DNA of 64,000 nucleotides from Periplaneta americana (taxonomy: Eukaryota > Arthropoda > Insecta > Blattodea > Blattidae), in assembly GCF_040183065.1 (NCBI RefSeq), contig NC_091117.1, positions 100,877,001-100,941,000 on the forward strand, given 5' to 3'. Both the position numbers and the translations under genes were made by a program. Each line of letters begins with the position of its first letter. The first letter of the stretch is position 1. The notes under the pieces were generated by a model. It did not search any database and was not told the DNA's origin. It was given only the letters and a program-made list of their open reading frames with translations. Shown one piece after another: positions 11,651 to 22,056 of this stretch.

Positions 11651-12418
11651 GATTCCACTTACGGAATTTATATGAGTACGATAAAAATAAATGATAAAAG
11701 AACACTATTTGTACAGTTGTATGCAGCACGTTGGTTTCACTTATAACAAAGAAATATGATTAAAATACTATATAAACACTATTTGTATAGGCCTCATATG
11801 TAGCATAGTAGTAGGCCTACACTGTGATTTCACATATATCACAGGAGAACGATTCATTTAAACTATATAAACACTATACACACACTATTGATTAAATTAA
11901 TACGCACTTACTCCTAACACATTCAATAATACTGAATAACCTTCTATGTTATTTCAAATTATGCGGAATCGTGATGTAAACATATTGTAGTCACATGGCA
12001 CTCACCCTCAAGATGGAGACGCGCAAAAGTGTTCAATTTTTGGTCGAGGAACAGCGCTCGTAGTGAGTCTAGGTTAAACTATAAAACGTCTTTGACTAGT
12101 GTAGTGTAGTACGCGATAGGCTGGGACAATAGCAGTGGCGTATCCTGACCTTTGAGCTAAGGCATGCAACACAAAAAGATTTATCTTAAGAAGCATAGAC
12201 TCCAATATCTAGGTGCCTCTTCATATTGCTCATATAATACAATAATCAATCAGACATTTAAAAATGATCATGATATTTTTCATAACATGTAAGTTTTAAT
12301 ATTAAACGCATTTCAGAATTAAGATATACCGTAAAAGGAAATAGCAATGTAAACAGTAGTAGCCTATATAAATTACATTAACAGCTTCTCTTCAGTCATT
12401 AAAAATGATAACACTCAC

Positions 12419-15392
12419 CTATAGTTTGAAGGAAAATTCCACCCTCCTGATCTTTTTGCAGAACTCCTCAGTGACTCTGTCAAAGAAGGCAGGGTTGACT
12501 TTCATGTCTAAAAGTAGATCTTTTTCAATTGACATCATTGCCAATGCAGTCAGACGTTCTTGCCCTTGAGAATTTCTCTGGAAGGTTTTTATACGTTTCA
12601 AAGCCGAAAACGAACGCTCTACTGATGATGTAATTGAAGGAATAGTCCTAAATAATTCACACAATTTATTAAGTTCCTGTAGACCGTTATGAAGGCCGTT
12701 TGAAATTAAACACTGGTGAATATCTCCCAAACCCTTTCCCTTGGAATGCTCAGAATTATAAAAGCCTTTGAGTTCAGCTTTCAATCGCACGAAATCAAAA
12801 AAAATTTGCCGTACACTTTCTCTAACTGGGAAAATTGTTGCTCCGGGAAATTTTGTGAAAATTTTGAACAATCCATGAGCTCCAGAAAATATAATTCTGG
12901 CAGTGAAGCAAAAGTGATTGAAGCTGCAGTGTTACCGTGTCATAGATTTCACAATAAAGTCTCTTATATTCAGTGGCGTAGCGTCAATGTAAGCTAGAAA
13001 GCTTAGCTTCCCCAGTTAATAATAATTTCATAATAAACCTGCAGTTTATGGAGAAAATTATTTATTAATTTTAATAGAATTTATATTTACGCGTTAAATA
13101 TTGTGATGCGGCAGCTCAGGATTATTTGTGATGCAGCAGTAAACAAGAAGCCTGCACGCACCAGCTTCCAAGCAGACCGGTTTCTTCTGTGTAATCCACC
13201 CCGCAGATTTTCTATCCCTTTTAAACTACCCTAGTCGCAAGGCTCGAAAAGAAGCTAGCTTTGACATTGAAAATAAGTAGTTTTCGAATTTTCCCTATTC
13301 GTCAGTTGTGTTCAGTTGAAGTGTTAGTGTGCATTGTGGCTGATATAATAAATAATGAGCGAAATAACAGTTCCTGACACTAATTTACTTGAATTTTTTT
13401 TAGGACAATTGTATTATCAAGGCTGACTTACGAACAAAGGTTTGATTTAAAAAACAAATGACCGACTCCCTTGCTGTCAATGAAGGACACAACCAAAAGA
13501 CAGTCGCATACTTACGTAATGATACTAATATTGTGATTTCTCTAAGTATGACAGGGAGTGAGCTAATGTTATACGTATACGTGTCCATTTGTTAAGAGAT
13601 ATGTGTAAACCGTGAAATCGTATTTTATTACGTCTCATTTGAAGTCATGCCTTATTGGTGTTACTTACGATGTTCCAACCAATCTTCGACTGCTGACTTG
13701 ACATTGATTACTATTTATTTTAAGACTGTATTTTTGTAATACGTTTTCTCATATTGCATGAAAGACAACTTGAGTTAGCTTCCCCTGCTCAAAATTTCAT
13801 GCTACGCCACTGCTTATATTCTTCTTGCACTGTTAACACACTGTCTGGCTTTCGTCTTTTCTTCGGTCGCTCACATGACTGCTGCGTTTCTTGCCAAATA
13901 TTTTCAAAACCGTTGTTACGTTTTGAAAGTAAAGTTTCCTTCAAGTTATGAATTTCCTTCGAACAATAGGTAATATCTAAACACTTCGATTGTAAAATAT
14001 AGTATACCACATCTGTAAATGAGTACATGTCTTCAAATAAGTTCAGAAAAAATTAAATTGAAAATCACGTAACTTGGTTAGATATTCCATCTGCTTCCTT
14101 TAAAACAGCATTATCCCAGTTTCCAGGGGCTTCTAGGATGGCCACAAATAATTCTTCTAGTTGATCACGATATTGGGAAAGAGTTTGTATTAATCGACTA
14201 GAATAGTTCCACCTCGTAGGAACAAGTCGAGGGAATCGTTTTTGGTGGAATTCGTCCAACAAATTAGTTCTCTTTGTTGAAGAGCTAAAAAATGACGCAA
14301 AGCCGCTAATTGTAGCAAAAAAATATACGGCAAGCACTAATACAGGAAACAGACTGAGACAACACTAAATTCAACTTGTGTGCGTAACAGTGTAAAAAAT
14401 TGCCTCAGGAATGATTTCCTTAACCTTAGCCTGTACCCAATTTAGTTGACCTGCCATAACCGCAGCTCCGTCATAAGTCTGGGCAATCAGTTTATCTCTT
14501 CATTCAAATCTATCTAGAAATTCCATAACCAGAGTCGCCAGTTTTTACTGCACTTCGATCAGAACTGACGTCACTGAACCCTAGAAATCTTTCCACAAGA
14601 ACGTCGCCATGTATGTAACGCAACACTGTAGATAACTGAGATAAATTGGTAATATCTGAAGTCTCATCTAGCATAATTGAAACGAATTTTGTTGTCTTAA
14701 TTTGTGACTTGATTTCCTGAATCATAACTGCGCCAATGCTTTGAATTAAGTCATTTTGAATTGAAGGTGATGTTCCCGTGAAAACTGTTGAGGTTGCAAA
14801 ATGATGTTTTAATTCACCGTCAAATTCGGCAAGTAAATGTAAGAGTTCAACATAGTTGCCGCGATTGTTAGAGTCCTCGCTCTCATTGTGTCAGCGGAAA
14901 GCCAGTTCCTGTTTTCCTAAAAAGCACGTCACAGATGTTAATCTTTTCAGAATTTCGCTGTTTTCTTTCACAGTTTCATTATGCCTAATAATGCTCTCCC
15001 GTTTTGTTTATCTAGTTGTAAGTCTATTCTATTTTTCCCGAATGTCCCCAAAGTAATGAGCGCATGGATGTGAGAGTCTGATTTTTCATGTCTTGATATC
15101 GCAGTATGTAAATTATTCAGATCTGAATAGCCACGTTCCATGGGGAACTGTCGTTTCCAAATAGCAGACAGGGCCAACAGAATAATTTACACAGTACTTC
15201 AGAACCGCATAACCAGACAGTTTTATTATACAGATCGGGATTAAAATTTCGCATGCAAGTTTTGTTCTCTGATTTCAAGTTCGTGAGATGGGGAATTGGC
15301 CGTCCATTTTTCACAATAATAAATTTCTCATCTACAGTTCGGGCATGGAAAGGCTTCTCAAATAAATTTATAATAATGTCTTCTTTATCCAT
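12419..15392 (-). pseudogene. hAT transposase (TTF zinc finger, DUF4371-type), broken by insertion and frameshifts
   Basis: Blocks read in order on the minus strand: NGRPIPHLTNLKSE and LCKLFCWPCLLFGN (TTF zinc finger, 15300-15150); YSDLNNLHTAISRHEKSDSH (15130-15070); KTTKFVSIMLDETSDIT (14690-14640), carrying the first catalytic Asp; DKLIAQTYDGAAVMAG (14490-14450), the second catalytic region; PRLVPTRWNYSSRLIQT (14240-14190); and SVERSFSALKRIKTFQRNS then TALAMMSIEKDLL (12640-12500), the dimerisation domain. Frameshifts occur near 15130 and between 14510 and 14340, and an 842-bp hAT is inserted at 12971. The transposase of the surrounding 12133-16759 element, now inactive. Confidence 0.8.
12971..13812. 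mobile_element. non-autonomous hAT, 842 bp, perfect TIR and TSD
   Basis: CAGTGGCGTAGC at 12971 and GCTACGCCACTG ending at 13812 are exact 12-bp inverted repeats. CTTATATT lies on both sides (12963-12970 and 13813-13820), a perfect 8-bp duplication. It interrupts the hAT transposase pseudogene, so it is younger. No transposase frame is inside. Confidence 0.95.
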
Positions 15393-15689
15393 AACTAATG
15401 AACATTAACTCTTCATAAACTATATAAATACAGTAGGGTAAATAAAAATATAACAACGGAACACTTATTATTTCACAATGAAAATTTCTACATACACAAA
15501 ACTTTTACTGTACCACTTGGAATTCTCACACCAACTGAGCTGGAATTGCTTCTGCTGGGGATTAGTCAGTTTTATTGCTTTAACGATATTTCGACAATGG
15601 GTAAGGGTGGAAAAAAAGAATTCTGTTCTCGTTCATCTAAACCTAAAGCAAATAACTTCATGTTGTATGGTTTATTCGATAAGCAAGTT

Positions 15690-16143
15690 GTAATACAATG
15701 TTAACATTGAAATATACCGTCTATACTTATCTAGTTTTTAATATAATTGATTATAACGTAAACGTTTTCAACATTTTAAGTAACTGAATAACTGCATTTG
15801 ACTACATAATACATCAAGATAACCCCAGTGTTCCACCAAATGATGGATAATTGCAGCAAAATTCAAAACAGATTTTAAATGTTAGTAATAAGTGTGTGTT
15901 TTTAATTTTTAATTATTTAATTATCTACATATAGATTGTTTTATATGTGATATGAGATCATCAAGGGTACACATTATATGTTTCATTCACACAGTTCATG
16001 TGCATCTATTTGAATATGTAATTAGGCAAATTTTCATGCATTTGAAAATGGCACATTAGTGCCGAAAACGTTTATGTTATAATCAATTATATTAAAAGCT
16101 GGATAAGTATAGACGGTATATTTCAATTTTAACATTGTATTAC
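15690..16143. repeat. inverted repeat, 80-bp arms
   Basis: GTAATACAATGTTAACATTG and the next 60 bases at 15690-15770 are repeated inverted at 16064-16143 with few mismatches; the loop is about 290 bp. It lies in the non-coding end of the hAT element and may be a foldback inserted there. Confidence 0.8.
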
Positions 16144-16401
16144 TAAAGCAAATAGTTGTACGTAGTTCACGATTAGCCCAATATGTGGCAGTTATTTTTG
16201 ACAAACACAGTGACAAGTGCCTCTATCTTCAGGATCATTACGAAATTACTACCTGCTGTCCCCGAATGCAGTTTTTGAATCGCATGCAACAAGCCATTTC
16301 CTGCCCACATGTTACCCAGTAGCTTCACAGAAACCAGTATTCAGATGACGTCACTGAATGTAGCCACATAAGCCGAGAACACAGTAGCGCCACACGTCTA
16401 A

Positions 16402-16597
16402 AGGCTGGTCCACAATAAACCGGGAATGGAAACGACAACGTGAACGAGAACGGAAATATTGTTAAAATAAATGTATTTAAATGTGAGCATTCATAATTAA
16501 CAATTGTGAATCCCACATTTAAATATATTTACTTTAACAATATTTCCGTTCTCGTTCACGTTGTCGTTTCCATTCCCGGTTTATTGTGAACCAGCCT
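16402..16597. repeat. Harbinger-type MITE, 196 bp, near-perfect hairpin
   Basis: AGGCTGGTCCACAATAAACC and about 65 further bases are mirrored by the right arm ending GTGAACCAGCCT. TAA lies on both sides, the 3-bp duplication of PIF/Harbinger MITEs. The whole element can fold into one hairpin. Confidence 0.85.
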
Positions 16598-16762
16598 TAA
16601 GTCTTGTTGAACTACAAGTATCTCATGTTTTGGGTGGGAATTTAAACTATGTTTATGTGTTATTTTACAATTTTCCTGTTAAATTATAAAATCAATCATC
16701 CCAACTGAAATCTAAGAGCATGCATTGCATGCCTTGCATTCATGGAGAAAACGCCACTGGAC

Positions 16763-16915
16763 CATAGACTTACTAAATAACGACTAGACCTCTCACTGGC
16801 TTCCAAATTGGACAGCCGACGAGCGGCCATTTGTTTGGTACAGCAATAGAGCTCTATGCTAAATTGGAGGAAACACCGTATGTTAAAATATCGTGCCACT
16901 AGTTTCGCGCGTCGC
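16763..16915 (+). mobile_element. 5'-end fragment of the THAP element family of copies B and C
   Basis: CATAGACTTACTAAATAAC, then CTAGACC, CTCACTGG, CCAAATTG and CGGCCATTTGTTTGG match the left ends at 31697 and 36042. The similarity fades after about 150 bp. The 12133-16759 hAT is inserted right at its edge. Confidence 0.75.
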
Positions 16916-17316
16916 CATGTTGGTGAAGGAATCTCTCTCTCATTCTAAAACTGTTGCTAAAGTGATGTTACCGGCCAAGTCCGTGTATGCATATTGAAAT
17001 TAATTATTTTGTGGGTTATCTTGAACTATTTCTTTCAATTTAATATGAGCTATGAATTCCCTGAATATTGTAGGTAAACATCATAAATGAAATTAGTATA
17101 TAATGTGCTGCACATTACTACTAACTTAAAAAAATACATATACCAGTACAAAAATATGAAAACCAAAGACAAATGCAGTAAATAGAAGAAATGTCTTCCC
17201 TTATATAGGCCTCATATTTACATGCACTATTCTCGATCAGGATAAATATGGCTTAGGAATAGTAAAGATTAAATTTAAATAAAAGTTAAATGCAATATAA
17301 GAAAATTACAGTACAC

Positions 17317-17379
<63 letters not shown>

Positions 17380-17680
17380 TAGAGTTTTAAACATATACTG
17401 TACTGTAGTAAGTACTGGTAGCAAACCGAAACATATATTTTGAACTAAAAAGATTTATTCGCTAATAAAATTGTATAATTTTTGGTTTTGTCACAAGTTT
17501 AATTACCTTACACCCAATATAAAATAATATAACTAAATTTACCGATTTTTATAGGTACCGGTATGTATACTTTGACCTCAGAATATAAAAACCTGTTACC
17601 GGTGTGCTTAATTGTATGTGATATAAGAGCTGAGTTTCCTTCAAAATTTATTCTTTTGCTAACAAAAATACACTAAAATA
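16916..17680. other. no gene; TA microsatellite
   Basis: Contains (AT)n at 17320-17376, about 28 units. The rest is A+T-rich without recognisable coding. Confidence 0.8.
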
Positions 17681-18557
17681 AAGAAGCCAAGTATAAGCGA
17701 TTACTAATAAGAGCATCATCTATTGAATCTTCTCGCACATTGTACTTTGCATACTTTCACTCTATCCTAACGTATGGTATAATCTTTTGGGGTAATTCAC
17801 CCAATGCAATCCTATTACTTAAACTACAAAAGAGAGCTATTAGAGCCATAGTACAAGTGTCTCAAACTACCATCTGCATACCATTCTTAAAAAAATTACA
17901 TATCTTGCCACTACCCTGTAGACCTATTTATATTTATGAAACATTAAATTTTATCAAATATAATTTGCACAGCTTTCCTACAAATTCAGACACACACCAG
18001 TACAATATAAGAAATAAAGATAATATTTTTATTGAAAGTTTTAACACAACTCTATATAAAAACAGTTTCATTCATAATGGTCTTCTTATGTACAATAGCC
18101 TACCAAATTATCTTAAAGAAATATCTACACATCAGAAATTTAAGAAAGCTCTTTATAAAATTTTAATCAAAAACTGCTTTTACAGTATGAACGAATTTAT
18201 TGAAAATTGTCATAACTGAATAGAAAAAGAACGCCTTACTTCAAAAAAATTTACTTCCTCTTTTCCAGATCCTGACTTCGAGAAGATGTCTTCTCATGAA
18301 AGACGCGATAGTCGAAATTGACTCCTGACTTCAAGACATACTGCAAACGAGACTTATAGCCGAAATAGACTGACCTGTAGTTTTCTACAATCAAGTTCCA
18401 AGTTTTTTATATTTGTATTTGTGTTGCATTTAATTATAGTTATTACTTTTATGTATATTGTGTAATTAATTATTAGTTTGTAAATGTGACATGTCCCATA
18501 TCATGTATATGATCAGTGGATGTAATAAATGATTATGATTATGATTATGATTATGAA
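17680..18557 (+). mobile_element. 5'-truncated Jockey/CR1-group LINE, 3' end
   Basis: Holds the last part of ORF2, a 310-bp 3' UTR with ATAATAAATG-like signals, and ends in (TGATTA)n at 18529-18556, a microsatellite tail usual for this LINE group. Truncation near 17680 is inferred from loss of coding similarity. Confidence 0.8.
17740..18219 (+). pseudogene. LINE ORF2, C-terminal domain after reverse transcriptase
   Basis: The frame contains YFAYFHSILTYGIIFWGNS, then LQKRAIRAIVQVS and LPNYLKEISTHQKFKKAL, the standard C-terminal block of Jockey/CR1-group reverse transcriptases. It continues upstream in frame to about 17677 (RASSIESS...), so the start codon given is arbitrary. The catalytic FADD region is absent because of 5' truncation. 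No internal stop; it aligns in layout with 42622-43065 on the other strand. Confidence 0.85.
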
Positions 18558-18786
18558 GCATAATAAATGCTAAATAACGGTACATAAACACTAGAAGAAA
18601 AATTCATTACATCAATTTATCAAAATAACAATACACACAAAATATTATATCATACGGTACCGCATCAAAAGATCCATAGTTAAATATGAAATATATAAAC
18701 AATATATTATAGGAACAGCGGCGAACTTCTGCTTAAGCAAACTAGACAGATTCCTAGGGCTCTAACTTCGAGGGGTTCCCGGCCAG

Positions 18787-18788
<2 letters not shown>

Positions 18789-18830
<42 letters not shown>
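18789..18830. repeat. (ATA)n microsatellite
   Basis: About 14 units. Confidence 0.95.
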
Positions 18831-18835
<5 letters not shown>

Positions 18836-19027
18836 ATAGTGCTATTTGCTGTGGCAAACTTTCGCGTGGCAATAAATCTTGTTATAAACTGTTGTTCAGT
18901 CAATTGTTCGAAGACAGGTTTGAGCCTCATAAGTGACATCAATGAGGCATCACTCATGAAGAACTAAGCCAGGAGATAATTTATAGGGTTAGTATCACTT
19001 TTCACCCTCCATTGCATTCATCGATGA

Positions 19028-19218
19028 CTATACCTTGACCAAAACTACTTCCGACTTGACAGCTTACAGAGAAGGGGGAGCACTGTTGTCATGTTGCCCA
19101 TCTTTCGTGTAAGCGAGCGCGCTGCCGATAGAGTGCAGTAATCAACGACTGACATGAACACACATTTCTAACCAATTTCTTGAACACTAGGCATTAAAAT
19201 TTTTGTACATTATTTTTT

Positions 19219-19296
<78 letters not shown>

Positions 19297-20084
19297 GGGT
19301 AGTAGTACCGGTATTATTCAATGTAATACCGTTAGATAAGCATCCAAAGGACTGTAAAATGTGAAAATATGTTTAAATTTAATACGAAACCTTCACTTTT
19401 ATGAGTGCCGGTATTCTTCAATGTAATATTTCAGAAAGGCGTTGAAAAAATTGTAAACTGTAAAAATATTTAGGCCTATGATTAAAATTCTACACGGCCT
19501 TTCTATTTTCCAATATCGATAACAGTGCTCTTATTAATTTTAACACAAGCTGCAGTTCTCATTACGACTTGCGCCAAAGGTAAAAGAGGCCCGCCATTAT
19601 CTTTTTCCCTCTCAAAATACTCTGACGTTACACACCGTCTCTCTTTAACGGGGCATCTTGTACAAAATTCTTTGTTCTCCGCTTGTCTTTCCTGCCTTCC
19701 GACATTGTACCAGTCACCTGTTTGTAAAATCTCGCAGAAACTAGAAAACACACACAAGTCACACACTCCACCAATAACAACGAAGATAATACGTCTAATA
19801 TAATTTAAACACAATAATTATCGATACACTAACACAATAATACAAATAAATAATATTTTTAATTCACACAAAGCACGCGCTAACCAGCGAACTCAAAGAC
19901 ATTCCGGGCGCTGTATTCACCACTAGGACGTGGTATTCACGTGCAAATTGTAAACATAGACACGGCAACCCGTTACCATGGTTACGCGTCTCTCATGATT
20001 GGTTGATTCGATTGGTTGCCATGGTAACATGCTAAAGGCGCCATTTTTCAGGTCGGAAGTAGTTTTGGACAGACCATAGTAACT
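19028..20084. mobile_element. non-autonomous TIR element, about 1.06 kb, unassigned
   Basis: CCAAAACTACTTCCGACTTG near 19038 is inverted at about 20052-20070 (GTCGGAAGTAGTTTTGG). Similarity of the arms extends a few bases further (ACTAT at the extreme ends). Contains a (TAG)n tract at 19219-19290. Both strands between 19503 and 19814 are open by chance or decay; no domain is recognised. TSD not determined. Confidence 0.55.
19219..19290. repeat. (TAG)n microsatellite
   Basis: About 24 units, followed by impure TAG/TGG units. Confidence 0.95.
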
Positions 20085-20154
20085 TATTTCACTAATCAGA
20101 TGTATACAAACAATCGTTCTTCCTCTGACATATTATAAGGAATGTACTGCTGTT

Positions 20155-20157
<3 letters not shown>

Positions 20158-20207
<50 letters not shown>
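20158..20207. repeat. (TA)n flanking the mariner-like element, left
   Basis: About 25 TA units directly abutting the transposon end at 20208. Confidence 0.95.
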
Positions 20208-20211
<4 letters not shown>

Positions 20212-21673
20212 GTGTTTTAAAAATACGGGGCATAATTTCAGGTATGTATTTTCCACATGTAGACAATCAAAATAGTTCATTTCGGAGTTATGGCCTTCAC
20301 AACATTGAAATTCACCGGAACGTTTTTCTTTCCGTAGGTCGTTGTCATTACAGAAGATGTTCAAATTGTCCACCTCCTGCTTTAATACAGACCTCACATC
20401 GATGTCTCATTGACCTGCGAACACGATCCCAAACTCCAGGAGTATTGCGTATGTCCTCAGAACATGCCACAATTCGATTCCGAAGGGATTCCAAATCAGG
20501 CACCGGAGACGAATAAACCAATGATTTTAAATGGCCCCACAAGTAGAAATCGAGAGGGTTCTGATCAGGTGAGCGTGGAGGCCAAGCAATTGGGTCACCT
20601 CTACCTATCCATCGATCAGGAAACCTTCGATCCAAGTACCGGCGAGCCATACGACTGAAGTATGCAAGAGCGCCATCATGCAAGAAGTGAATGTGTTGAC
20701 GATTGATCAGTGGAGTGTCTTCTAAAACATAAGATATGGTGTTTTCCAGGAAGTTTGTGTACGCCTGCCCCGTAAGTCTGTTTACAATTACATGGGGTCC
20801 AACTAATCGATCACCAATGATACCGGCCCACATGTTGAGGGAGAACCGCACCTGGTGATGAGATGGAACAGTTGCACGTGGGCTTTCATACGCCCACACA
20901 TGCTGATTGTGAAAATTTGTTATGCCATCTCGTGTGAACTGTGCTTCATCTGTAAATAATACTAAGGCAGGAAAGTTCGGATTTACACCACACTGCTGCA
21001 AGAACCACTGACAGAACCTAACTCGTTCGTGCAGGGTAATCTGCTGGTGACAGGGCCTGTACACGTTGCAAATGATAAGGATACAATTGATGCTCTTTCA
21101 ACAGTCTCCAGACAGTCGTATGAGCAACATTGACTTGCAACGCTACCCTTCGTGTGCTGATAGAAGGAGTCATGTTCACAGCCTCCAGAATCTCCTCCTG
21201 TACTTCTGGAGTTGTAGATCTTGGTCGTCCCCTTCCCAAACCAGGAGAGTTAAATTTACCATACTCGCACAGACGGTAATGGAGACGTACAAATGTCTTC
21301 CGATCTGGACATTGTCGCTGTGGGTACCTCTGCTGGTACAAACGACGAGCCAGCGCAGCATTGCCGTCCGCCTTACCGTACATGAAGTGTATGTCTGCCA
21401 GCTCTTGATTTGAATACATGTCGCACAATCTAACGCCTACACAACACTGAATGTAACCTTCGCCTCGGAATGAACTGTCAGAGTGCCCTCTTAATGTCTC
21501 CTTTGACGGCAACGACCTGCGGAAAGAAAAACGTTCCTGTGAATTTCAATGTTGTGAAGGCCATAACTCGGAAATAAAGTATTTCCGGACACATGTTGTA
21601 ATGAACTATTTTGATTGTCTACATGTGGGAAATACATACCTGAAATTATGCCCCGTATTTTTTAAACATCCTG
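20208..21673 (-). mobile_element. mariner/Tc1-superfamily element, DD41D type, 1466 bp, long TIRs
   Basis: CAGAGTGTTTTAAAAATACG at 20208 is matched by the complement of the right end (CAGGATGTTTAAAAAATACG). The inverted repeats run about 130 bp and include AATTTCAGGTATGTATTT and AACATTGAAATTCAC; the right arm carries roughly 30 extra bases in the middle. Both flanks are TA microsatellites, agreeing with TA target choice. It encodes one transposase on the minus strand. Confidence 0.9.
20348..21419 (-). pseudogene. DD41D mariner-like transposase with one 4-bp frameshift
   Basis: The likely start is the Met of MYSNQELADIHFMYG at 21419, although the frame stays open further upstream. An N-terminal helix-turn-helix half follows (RQCPDRKTFVRLHYRL, then SISTRRVALQVNVAHTTVWR). 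Catalytic motifs: FTDEAQF, LHDGALAYF and SPDQNPLDFYLWG; 41 residues separate the second Asp from the Asp of PLDF, the DD41D spacing. It cuts and rejoins the element at its TIRs. A tandem TCGT duplication at 21023-21030 shifts the frame between ADYPAR and VRFCQWF; otherwise the frame is free of stops. The stop at 20348 gives a normal C-terminus. Confidence 0.9.
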
Positions 21674-21682
21674 TGTGTATAC

Positions 21683-21752
<70 letters not shown>
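21683..21752. repeat. (TA)n flanking the mariner-like element, right
   Basis: About 35 TA units after a short GTATAC spacer. Confidence 0.95.
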
Positions 21753-21759
<7 letters not shown>

Positions 21760-22056
21760 GTCAGAACCTCACTCAGAAATAATCTTGTAATTATAAATAT
21801 AAAAAAGTATAATTGGTAATTGTCTACTTCATTTCTAAGTCTGCTTGTCGATTTTATAAATTCAAATTAAGTTAAATAAATCCTACTCTGTTAACTGCCT
21901 AGGCTATCTAGGTCTCTATGTCCAGGCTTGTTTGGAAAAATAAAATAGGCCTATATGACATTAATTCTTTGTTACTCAGTCCTACGTACGTTAGAGCCGT
22001 ATGCTGCACAATATTTTACCATTATAACCGCAAAATTAAAGAAATATAATTAATAT
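21753..22056. other. no gene recognised
   Basis: A+T-rich spacer between the TA repeat and the hAT terminus at 22057; contains one TAGGCCTA octamer. Confidence 0.6.

Larger units (their letters stand above)
8940..12090 (-). mobile_element. P-like (THAP) transposon remnant; outer limits approximate
   Basis: A THAP gene on the minus strand is bracketed by inverted subterminal motifs: CCCAAATTGAAG plus CCATCTTGAGG at 8970-9013, and CCTCAAGATGG plus CAATTTTTGGTC at 12006-12052. The order AAATTGAA then a G+C-rich gap then CCAT is the same as in the other THAP elements of this window. Exact termini and TSD could not be fixed. The left portion (8989-9280) repeats 10323-10500, and a TIR element is inserted at 9334-10302. 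Confidence 0.55.
12133..16759 (-). mobile_element. hAT transposon, 4.6 kb, nested host of a second hAT
   Basis: Left end CAGTGGCGTATCC and right end (complement) CAGTGGCGTTTTC agree, and both have AAGGCATGCAA 25-35 bases in. The flanking octamers are GACAATAG and GACCATAG, a 7/8 target duplication. A hAT transposase pseudogene fills the minus strand between 15392 and 12419. Decay of the TSD and coding region suggests an old insertion. Confidence 0.7.

Noticed and set aside
19503..19814. A 103-codon minus frame and an overlapping 92-codon plus frame
   Set aside because: Neither has a domain, and they lie inside a non-autonomous TIR element.
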